Assembly: GCA_934393555.1 (NCBI GenBank)
Contig: CAKRQP010000023.1
Location: forward strand, 1 to 24,723
Source of the DNA: Limivivens sp934393555
Lineage (GTDB): Bacteria; Bacillota; Clostridia; Lachnospirales; Lachnospiraceae
Direction of reading: 5' to 3'
Length of the DNA: 24,723 bases
Shown here: piece after piece, positions 6,832-13,503 of the stretch
Position numbering within the stretch: position 1 is the first letter of the stretch
Layout: each line of letters opens with the position of its first letter
The notes under the pieces: generated by a model
Seen by the model: only the letters and a program-made list of their open reading frames with translations
Told to the model about the DNA's origin: nothing
Database searches by the model: none
Position numbers and translations under genes: made by a program

Positions 6832-7908
6832 ATGAGTCAGATTCGAATTCCCATCCCGGCAGTGGATTTTAAACCGCCGGTTTACATCTGCCGCAGGGCA
6901 GAAAAACCCTTCCAGCTGGACGGAAACATCAACAAACCCTTCTGGGAGAACGCTCCTTTTACGGATGCTTTTCTCGATATTGAGGGCAGCCACATGCCGG
7001 TTCCCCGTTTTCTCACCCGGGCAAAAATGCTCTGGGATGATGAAAATTTCTACTTCGCTGCCCAGTTGGACGGCAACGAGATCTGGGGCACTGTAACCAG
7101 AAGAGATGATGTCATTTTCCAGGATAACGATTTCGAGATCTTCATTGACCCGGATTCTGACACCGCCCAGTATTATGAATTTGAAATGAACGTGCTGAAC
7201 ACGGTCTGGGATCTTTTCCTGCCCGTAGCTTACCGTGACAACGGCGATGCCCTGAACGGTTATGATATCCACGGTCTTCAGACGGCTGTTCATGTAGAAG
7301 GTTCCATCAACGATCCGGATGCAGACAACAAGACCTGGAGCGTGGAGGTTGTGATCCCCTTCGCAGCCATCACGGAATGTCTGAAGGAGCGCCGTGCCCC
7401 GAAAGACGGCGAATATTACCGCGTAAACTTCTCCCGTGTCCAGTGGAAAACCGATGTGAAAGACCATTCCTACCAGAAGCGCACCGATGAAAACGGTAAG
7501 GTCCTTCCCGAAGACAACTGGGTATGGGCTCCTACCGGTGTGATCAACATCCATTATCCGGAACAGTGGGGCTTTGTCTTCTTCTCGGAAGATCCCGGCC
7601 GCAGCGATTACGCCATTCCCGAAGATGAATACCGGAAATGGGAGCTTCGGAAATGCTACTATGCCGAGCAGATCCTTCTGGATACAAAAGGAAGCTTCAG
7701 CAATGACTTAAACGAGCTGAAGGAAACACTGAAAAACTTTGCACCCAACGAAGCAAATACTTCTCTTCGTGAAGATCTTCCCATCACCGTGGAGACCACC
7801 AGCCGTACCTTCCTGCTCTCCTGCCCTGCAGCCAATGACAACCATGTACTTCTTCTCCATTCCAACGGAAAAGTGGAATGTGTACCGAAAGGATCGGTTA
7901 CCGCATGA
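6832..7908 (+). CDS. Cytoplasmic CBM9-like carbohydrate-binding protein
   Basis: The 358-residue protein resembles the carbohydrate-binding family 9-like proteins. Conserved features run in order: FQLDGNINKPFWENAPF (27-43), a beta-rich core with TRAKMLWDDENFYFAAQLD (62-80), RRDDVIFQDNDFEIFIDP (90-107), and YYEFEMNVLNTVWDL (114-128). The module ends near WGFVFFSE (246-253). About 100 further residues form a separate tail that was not recognised. There is no signal peptide and no catalytic domain, so it probably binds sugar inside the cell. The start has AGAGAGG (6816-6822) 9 bases upstream. Its TGA overlaps the ATG of the LacI-type regulator (ATGA), which implies translational coupling. It could be a sensor partner, or an enzyme not yet described. 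Confidence 0.75.
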   Translation: MSQIRIPIPAVDFKPPVYICRRAEKPFQLDGNINKPFWENAPFTDAFLDIEGSHMPVPRFLTRAKMLWDDENFYFAAQLDGNEIWGTVTRRDDVIFQDNDFEIFIDPDSDTAQYYEFEMNVLNTVWDLFLPVAYRDNGDALNGYDIHGLQTAVHVEGSINDPDADNKTWSVEVVIPFAAITECLKERRAPKDGEYYRVNFSRVQWKTDVKDHSYQKRTDENGKVLPEDNWVWAPTGVINIHYPEQWGFVFFSEDPGRSDYAIPEDEYRKWELRKCYYAEQILLDTKGSFSNDLNELKETLKNFAPNEANTSLREDLPITVETTSRTFLLSCPAANDNHVLLLHSNGKVECVPKGSVTA

Positions 7909-8927
7909 AAAAAGTAACGCTTCAGGAGATCGCCGCTTCCCTTGGCATTTCCAGAACAACCGTATGGAAGGTTTTCAGCGGGCACGAAGGTGTTTCCGAC
8001 TCTCTCAAAAGCCGGATCATCGCAAAAGCTCAGGAGCTCGGCTATGAATTTCCGGAGGATTTCCCTCTGGATCCGCTTCCGGAGGATGAGCCTCCGGTAA
8101 ATATCGCCGTGGCTGTCTGCCGTCCGGAGACTTCCCTCTTCTGGATGAATATCATCCATCAGATCGCAAAGGAATTTTCTTCCCGGAACATCAATCTGGT
8201 ATATGTATATCTTCCTACTTCCATTGATGAATCCTACGTACTCCCGCCCGCCCTCACCGGCGGTACGGTCCACGGAATGATCGTGCTCAATGTATACAAT
8301 CCCAGGCTTCTCCATCTTCTGGCAGATGCCCGGATCCCCAAGGTCTTTCTGGATACGGCAGATTCCGTACCGCCGGAAGAACTGAACGGTGACATGATCC
8401 TCATGGAAAACAAGAACAGTGTATACAAGATCACCAGCCATATGATCGAACAGGGCCGCCAGTCCTTTGGCTTCATTGGTGATATCTCTTATGCAAAATC
8501 CAACCATCAGCGTTATGACGGATTTCTGAAAGCCCTGGATGATCATGGCCTCTCTCTGGATCCTTCCATGACCCTGACCACTCCCATCGGTATCGATACT
8601 TACCGGGAAGAGATCGAGAGTTTTCTGGAAAGCCTTTCCAAAATGCCGGATGCTTTCGTCTGTGCCAACGACCACGTAGGCTGTATTCTTCTCCAGCTTC
8701 TGGAAAAGCGTGGTCTTCGGGTCCCGCAGGATATCGCAGTCTCCGGTTTTGACAAGAATATCGAAAATCCGCTCTCGGAAAGCCTCACCACTGCAGAGGT
8801 TCCCACTATGGGACTGGGACTCCGTCTGGCCACCCAGATCCTTTTCCGGATCCAGCATCCCGATGACCCCTTTGAGGTCATTTATCTGGCCACCAAGGTA
8901 CTCTTCTGTTCTTCTACAGAATCATAA
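7905..8927 (+). CDS. LacI-family transcriptional regulator with atypical hinge
   Basis: The start at 7905 is chosen because the LacI-type helix-turn-helix begins directly after it (VTLQEIAASLGISRTTVWKVF, residues 4-24); nine more in-frame codons upstream add nothing. The DNA-binding region runs to GYEF (about 46). Residues 56-341 are a periplasmic-binding-protein-like sensor with the family landmarks FGFIGD, DAFVCANDHVG and DIAVSGFDK. Between the two, the usual hinge helix (NxxARxL) is missing and is replaced by a Pro/Asp/Glu-rich linker. The protein is 341 residues, a normal length for the family. It is expected to sense a sugar or a sugar-derived ligand and to repress its own promoter palindrome (6697-6725), perhaps also neighbouring enzyme or importer promoters. 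Confidence 0.88.
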   Translation: MKKVTLQEIAASLGISRTTVWKVFSGHEGVSDSLKSRIIAKAQELGYEFPEDFPLDPLPEDEPPVNIAVAVCRPETSLFWMNIIHQIAKEFSSRNINLVYVYLPTSIDESYVLPPALTGGTVHGMIVLNVYNPRLLHLLADARIPKVFLDTADSVPPEELNGDMILMENKNSVYKITSHMIEQGRQSFGFIGDISYAKSNHQRYDGFLKALDDHGLSLDPSMTLTTPIGIDTYREEIESFLESLSKMPDAFVCANDHVGCILLQLLEKRGLRVPQDIAVSGFDKNIENPLSESLTTAEVPTMGLGLRLATQILFRIQHPDDPFEVIYLATKVLFCSSTES

Positions 8928-8961
8928 AATGATGCCAGTGGATTTTTTCTATTAATAACAG

Positions 8962-9009
8962 AAACAGCTGCTTCCCGATGCTTTTTGAGGCATCGGGAAG
9001 CAGCTGTTT
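8962..9009 (+). terminator. Terminator between convergent lacI-type and GH38 genes
   Basis: A perfect 20-bp stem (8962-8981 with 8990-9009, 8-nt loop) is followed on the plus strand by a run of T. It lies 34 bases past the regulator stop. The GH38 gene on the other strand stops at 9012, touching the stem; the minus-strand tail is only moderately T-rich. It therefore mainly ends the plus-strand unit, and probably GH38 as well. Confidence 0.93.
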
Positions 9010-9011
9010 TT

Positions 9012-12000
9012 TTATTTCTGAGATCCTTTCATCTGCAGACGCAGAGTCAGTATCTCGTAAGGTTTGATGGTGAAGGAAACGGTATGATCCGTCACCTCCA
9101 GTTTTCTTTCTTCTGTCGGATTTTCCAGAAGATCTGTTTCCCTGGCTTCGGAAAGCTTTCCGGCAGAGGCCAGAGTCACCGAAGTTCTGGAATTGTTCAC
9201 TTCATAAAGACGGACAATGATTCCGTTTCCGTCCTCAGCCTTCTTCACCGTCTCCAGGATCACATTTTCCTTATCCACACTTAAGAAGGACCAGTTTTCC
9301 TTTTCCGCGGCTCCCTTTACGGCTCTTGCTTTCACATTCAGGTTCAGTGCCTCCCGGACCGTACCGCCGGTTTTCCAGGTTCCTTTATGAGGATAAAGGG
9401 AATACGTGAAGAAATGCTCTTCCTGGTCGGTGTGCGGATTGGGTTCAGTACCGGATTTGATAAGCGTCTGCGTCATGACACGATGTTTCATGGAGAAACC
9501 GTATTTGCAGTCGTTCATCAGGCTGACTCCATAATCTCCTTCGGAAAGGTCGGCCCACTTATGGCCGCAGACCTCGAATTTCGCCAGATCCCAGCTGGTA
9601 TTCTCATGGATCTTTCTTGTGAGGTTACCAAACTGGATATCATAAGTGGCTTCATCTGTATGTACATCGACAGGGAAATGGACTTTCAGAAGGTGCTCGC
9701 TGAATTTCCAGTCCACATAGGTCTCAAAATCGATCCTTCTGTCCTCACCGTAGAAATGGATCTTCTGACGGATCACGGTGCCCATCAGCTCTCTCTCTAC
9801 CAGGAGCGTTGCCCGTACCGGACCGTTTTCCAGCCACTCCATGGAACGGACATTTTCCACACGCCAGGATTTTTCCTGATGGAAAATATCGGTGTTCCAG
9901 TTGCTGTAGCAGAGCGGTTTGTCCTCGTAGATCCGAAGCTCGTTTCCGGCCTTGCCGTCCTGAAGCACCTGACGATCATTCTCTTTATCAAACAGAGAGG
10001 TGAACTCACCCTGCTCGTTGATGGCGATCTCATAAAACGGAGTTTCCAGGCAGAATCCGCCTGCCGGACGCTCTTCGATCCGGAACGTTTCTTCTTCCGG
10101 AGCCGCCTCCGCACTGCGGAGAACTACATATCCTTTGGAAGGAATTCTCTTCACATAGGCAACTGCCCCGTCTGCTGTCTTCTGGACCGGATAAACATCC
10201 ACGCCGTCTGTCAGTGCACTGCCGCTGAAAGCAGAAAGCTCTACCAGGTCATTTCTCTCATGGCCCAGAGTGTTCCATACCGTAATGGCCTCTTCCTTCT
10301 CATCCGTAAGACTGGCCAGACGCTCATCGATCAGCTCACCGGAGGTCTTCTCGATATCAGCGTATTCTTTTTTCGTCTGGTCGTAGACTTCTTTAATAGA
10401 AGAACCAGGCAGGATGTCGTGGAACTGGTTGGTCAGGATCATCTCCCACATGCGATCCAGTTCGCTCTTCGGATAAGCAGGAGCCTCTTTTCCGGCCATC
10501 TCTGCCAGAACAGAGAGAAGCTCCAGTTCCATCATGGCATACTCACTCTTACGATTGGAGCGTTTGTTTCTCGCCATGGAGGTATAGGTTCCACGATGGT
10601 ATTCAAAGTACAGTTCACCGACCCATTCCGGCAGTCTTTTGTTATCCTTTACCCGCTCCCAGAGCTCGTCAAAATACTGACCGGCAAAGGCCTGGCGGAC
10701 CTTGGGAATGCCTTTGATCCCCTTATCCATGCGACCGGACATTTCCATCATATCTCTGGTCGGGCCGCCGCCTCCGTCACCGTAACCAAAGCAGACCAGA
10801 ATATCGTTGTTGATATCTTTATTCTGATAACGGTTCCAGCCGCCCATGATGGCATCCGGGTGGAGCATGCCGTTATAGGTCGTAAAGAAGCTGCTCTCGG
10901 ACTGACCCACGCCAAGGGTCGTGATCAGATGGGTAAAGATGCGGCTTCCATCGATGCCTTCCCACAGAAAACTGTCGTAGGGATGCTTATCAAACTCATT
11001 CCAGGCAAGCTTGGTGGTCATGAAATACTCGATGCCGCATTTTTTCATGATCTGCGGAAGAGCTGCACTGTAGCCGAATACATCCGGCAGCCAGAGGATC
11101 TTGTTCTCCACACCGAATTCTTCTTTGAAAAATCTCTTACCAAACTGGAACTGGCGGACCAGGGATTCTCCGGAGGTCAGGTTACAGTCTGCTTCCACCC
11201 ACATGCCGCCTTCCGGTTCCCAGCGTCCCTCTTTGACGCGATCCTTGATCCGCTGGTACATCTCGGGATGACGCTCTTTTACGAAAGAATAGAGCTTTGG
11301 CTGGCTGGACATGAAATGATAATCCGGATACTCTTCCATGAGTTTTAAAACAGTGGCAAAGCTTCTGCAGGATTTCTGACGGACCTGATCGACTGTCCAG
11401 AGCCAGGCCACATCGATGTGCGTGTGTCCGATACAGGTGGCAATGACTTCCTCATAACCGCCCATTTTCTCATAAACGGCTTCCTGGATGTGTGCCTCTG
11501 CCGCTTCCACAGACGCATAAAATTCTTTGCTGTAGGGCATCCGAAGATCCAGAAGGTTGATCGTATCGGTAAGTGCCGTCTCGAGATCCAGACGGATCTT
11601 GTCATCCTCTTTCATACGGTTCAGGCCATACATAGGAACTGCAATGTCATAGTAAGCTTTCCGGAGCTTCCGGTCATGCTCCTCCAGATCCACGATGAGG
11701 TGGAACTCGTCGTGGAGGGTTCCGGTGTAGGACTGAAGATCCATGCGGAAGGTCTCGCCTGCTTTCGCGTTGGCTTTTACAAAAACCTCACGATGGTTGA
11801 TATCGAGTCCCTGAATCACCTGGCCATTGATGAAAAGGAGGAACTGGGGGTTCCGTCCGTCGTCCCAGTCATTCAGGCCGGTGTGGATCCGGAGCCAGAG
11901 CTCTTTTCCGTCAAAGCTCTCCGGAACCGTCACCTCTGTCCGGAACCAGTAATGACGGTCCGGACCGTACCAGTGATCTTTTCCCATGTCAAAATTTTTC

Positions 12001-12149
12001 CACTCGCCCGGAGCAGCGTCAGCCTCCGCCGGAGTGATAAAGCATCCTTCTTTGACCTGCATGCTGTCCAGATGCACTTTCTGCACGATGGACCAGCCTT
12101 TTAACTGATTGCAGATCAGATTTACCCGCTCTTTGGCAAATTTAATCAT
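9012..12149 (-). CDS. Glycoside hydrolase family 38 alpha-mannosidase
   Basis: This 1045-residue zinc-dependent retaining enzyme cleaves terminal alpha-mannose. Its length fits the large Ams1/Thermotoga type rather than the shorter MngB type. An N-terminal beta domain (about 1-160, with WYGPDRHYWFRTEV) precedes the catalytic barrel. Metal and catalytic residues are visible: HTHIDVAWLW (His244 and Asp246 as ligands), ILWLPDVFGYSAALPQI (Asp356 as nucleophile), and NQFHDILPGSS (His577). Large C-terminal beta domains follow. There is no signal peptide, so it acts on imported glycans in the cytoplasm. The start has AGGAGA (12157-12162) 7 bases upstream. The upstream GH130 gene is on the same strand, 88 bases away, with a terminator-like hairpin between them. 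Linkage preference (1,2/1,3/1,6) is not readable. Confidence 0.95.
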   Translation of the reverse strand: MIKFAKERVNLICNQLKGWSIVQKVHLDSMQVKEGCFITPAEADAAPGEWKNFDMGKDHWYGPDRHYWFRTEVTVPESFDGKELWLRIHTGLNDWDDGRNPQFLLFINGQVIQGLDINHREVFVKANAKAGETFRMDLQSYTGTLHDEFHLIVDLEEHDRKLRKAYYDIAVPMYGLNRMKEDDKIRLDLETALTDTINLLDLRMPYSKEFYASVEAAEAHIQEAVYEKMGGYEEVIATCIGHTHIDVAWLWTVDQVRQKSCRSFATVLKLMEEYPDYHFMSSQPKLYSFVKERHPEMYQRIKDRVKEGRWEPEGGMWVEADCNLTSGESLVRQFQFGKRFFKEEFGVENKILWLPDVFGYSAALPQIMKKCGIEYFMTTKLAWNEFDKHPYDSFLWEGIDGSRIFTHLITTLGVGQSESSFFTTYNGMLHPDAIMGGWNRYQNKDINNDILVCFGYGDGGGGPTRDMMEMSGRMDKGIKGIPKVRQAFAGQYFDELWERVKDNKRLPEWVGELYFEYHRGTYTSMARNKRSNRKSEYAMMELELLSVLAEMAGKEAPAYPKSELDRMWEMILTNQFHDILPGSSIKEVYDQTKKEYADIEKTSGELIDERLASLTDEKEEAITVWNTLGHERNDLVELSAFSGSALTDGVDVYPVQKTADGAVAYVKRIPSKGYVVLRSAEAAPEEETFRIEERPAGGFCLETPFYEIAINEQGEFTSLFDKENDRQVLQDGKAGNELRIYEDKPLCYSNWNTDIFHQEKSWRVENVRSMEWLENGPVRATLLVERELMGTVIRQKIHFYGEDRRIDFETYVDWKFSEHLLKVHFPVDVHTDEATYDIQFGNLTRKIHENTSWDLAKFEVCGHKWADLSEGDYGVSLMNDCKYGFSMKHRVMTQTLIKSGTEPNPHTDQEEHFFTYSLYPHKGTWKTGGTVREALNLNVKARAVKGAAEKENWSFLSVDKENVILETVKKAEDGNGIIVRLYEVNNSRTSVTLASAGKLSEARETDLLENPTEERKLEVTDHTVSFTIKPYEILTLRLQMKGSQK

Positions 12150-12167
12150 TCCAATTTCTCCTGTTTT

Positions 12168-12209
12168 AAAAAAGGCTGCCTATGTACACACCTGTACGCA
12201 GGCAGCCTT
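12168..12209 (-). terminator. Hairpin with T-run between GH130 and GH38: terminator or attenuator
   Basis: A 10-bp stem (12172-12181 with 12200-12209) contains a second 5-bp stem (12184-12188/12193-12197) and is followed on the minus strand by six T (12168-12173, two of them paired). It ends only 6 bases before the GH38 ribosome site, leaving no room for a promoter. GH38 must be reached by partial read-through, or from a promoter inside the GH130 gene or hairpin. Confidence 0.75.
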
Positions 12210-12237
12210 GGTCACGGTCTCATGTTTTCAGTCGTTT

Positions 12238-13227
12238 TTATAAGCTGTTCTCTTTCATATAGCTGATGAGTTCGTCTACGGTGGTAAATGCCAGACCGGT
12301 CACGGTATCGGCACAGCCATAGTAGATCGCGATCCTTCCGGTATCCGCATCAGCCAGGGTAGCACAGGGGAATACCACGTTGGGAACATCGCCCATGCAC
12401 TCATAAGGCATCGTCGGAGCCATGATGTAATCCTTGGAACGGTATTTCACTTTCCAGGGCTCATCGATATCCAGCAGTGCGCAGCCCATACGGTATACAT
12501 AACCGTTACAGGTGGTCAGTACGCCGTGATAGATCAGAAGCCATCCCTCATCTGTCTCGATGGGAACCGGGCCTGCACCGATCTTGGTGCTCTGCCATGC
12601 GGAAGCATCTCCCTTGTAAGCTCCCATCATATAACGATGGCGTCCCCAGAACTCCATATCCTTACTCTGGCTGACAAAGATATCACCGAACGGTGTATGG
12701 CCGGTATCACTCGGACGGCTCATCATCATGTAGTAGCCGTTGATCTTTCTCGGGAAAAGAACCCCGTTACGGTTGAAGGGAATGAATGCATTCTCCAGCT
12801 GAACGAATTTCTTGAAATCATAGGTGTAAGCCACACCGATGGTCGGACCATGATAACCGTTACACCAGGTCACATAGTAACGGTCGTCGATCTTGCAGAC
12901 TCTGGGATCGTAGCGGTATTCACGGTTCAGGATCTCCGGATCTGCTCCCTCAAATTTTACCGGTTCATCCTCGATGGTCCAGTTGATTCCGTCCTTACTT
13001 CTTCCAACAAAGATGTCCATGCTGATGGAACGGCTGTCGCAGCGGAACACACCGATATAGCCATCTTCAAAGGGAACGACTGCACTGTTGAAAATGCTGT
13101 TGGAGCGCTTCTGCTCATAGCGGCCGATGATCGGGTTTGCGTCATAACGCCATACCGGCATGATCTCTCCGGCCGGCTTGTCCTGCCAGGGCATGTTCGG
13201 CAGGCTGTTGCCAATAATCTTAGTCAT
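12238..13227 (-). CDS. Glycoside phosphorylase family 130 (beta-mannoside phosphorylase)
   Basis: This 329-residue five-bladed propeller enzyme should split a terminal beta-mannoside with phosphate, giving mannose 1-phosphate. Family marks are strong: SNSIFNSAVVPF (42-53), the catalytic-acid motif YRYDPRVCKIDDRYYVTWCNG (Asp107), NRNGVLFPRKINGYYMMMSRPSD (152-174) and HTPFGDIF (177-184). The length is close to GH130 subfamily 2 phosphorylases, which act on beta-1,4-mannooligosaccharides or mannosyl-N-acetylglucosamine; mannosyl-glucose phosphorylases are the main alternative. The start has GGAGG (13237-13241) 9 bases upstream. It is cytoplasmic. Being upstream of GH38 fits a pathway in which alpha-mannose is trimmed first and the beta-mannosyl core is then phosphorolysed. 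Confidence 0.93.
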   Translation of the reverse strand: MTKIIGNSLPNMPWQDKPAGEIMPVWRYDANPIIGRYEQKRSNSIFNSAVVPFEDGYIGVFRCDSRSISMDIFVGRSKDGINWTIEDEPVKFEGADPEILNREYRYDPRVCKIDDRYYVTWCNGYHGPTIGVAYTYDFKKFVQLENAFIPFNRNGVLFPRKINGYYMMMSRPSDTGHTPFGDIFVSQSKDMEFWGRHRYMMGAYKGDASAWQSTKIGAGPVPIETDEGWLLIYHGVLTTCNGYVYRMGCALLDIDEPWKVKYRSKDYIMAPTMPYECMGDVPNVVFPCATLADADTGRIAIYYGCADTVTGLAFTTVDELISYMKENSL

Positions 13228-13261
13228 AAGTATTTTCCTCCGTTTGGTTGTTATAAGGTAA

Positions 13262-13289
13262 TATTTATACTTTTTTCCGAAAAAGTCAA
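13262..13289 (-). promoter_or_regulatory. GH130 promoter with palindrome filling the spacer
   Basis: Minus-strand boxes TTGACT (13284-13289) and TAAATA (13262-13267) are 16 bases apart and lie 35-62 bases before the GH130 start. An 18-bp palindrome ACTTTTTTCCGAAAAAGT (13269-13286; 7-bp arms) fills the space between the boxes. A repressor bound there would occlude polymerase. Confidence 0.55.
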
Positions 13290-13349
13290 GTACTTTTGTT
13301 CAATCTTGTAAACTTTTTTCTTTTCATGTTCACATCGCTTTTCATACAG

Positions 13350-13403
13350 GTGTGTTGCACACTTTCCCAAAATTTTGAAAAAGCTTGAGAAATCCAGGGA
13401 TTT
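13350..13403. promoter_or_regulatory. Two further palindromes upstream of the GH130 promoter
   Basis: GTGTG-TTG-CACAC (13350-13362) and AAATCC-AG-GGATTT (13390-13403) are perfect short palindromes 60-120 bases upstream of the GH130 -35 box and downstream of the preceding gene's terminator. On the minus strand the first lies between weak TTGGGA and TATGAA boxes, a possible second promoter. Both are candidate binding sites only. Confidence 0.35.
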
Positions 13404-13444
13404 TTAGTAGTTCAGAGATGTTGACTTTTTTGTTCATAAAAAGA

Positions 13445-13486
13445 GGCTGTCGCAAAATCATCAAAATAGATGATCGGACGACAGCC
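13445..13486 (-). terminator. Terminator of the middle GH3 gene
   Basis: GGCTGTCG (13445-13452) pairs with CGACAGCC (13479-13486), and inside it ATCATC (13457-13462) pairs with GATGAT (13469-13474). On the minus strand CTCTTTTTATG follows, with five T at 13438-13442. It lies 17 bases after the GH3 stop at 13504 and separates that gene from GH130. Confidence 0.87.
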
Positions 13487-13503
13487 CCTTCTCAGTTTCT
13501 ATC

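Noticed and set aside
6664..7554. 296-codon minus-strand frame opposite the CBM9-like gene
   Set aside because: The opposite strand encodes recognisable CBM9 motifs and has a promoter, ribosome site and coupled regulator. This frame has none.
9387..11348. 653-codon plus-strand frame opposite GH38
   Set aside because: It covers the GH38 catalytic motifs in antisense; its length is a by-product of codon use and it has no ribosome site.
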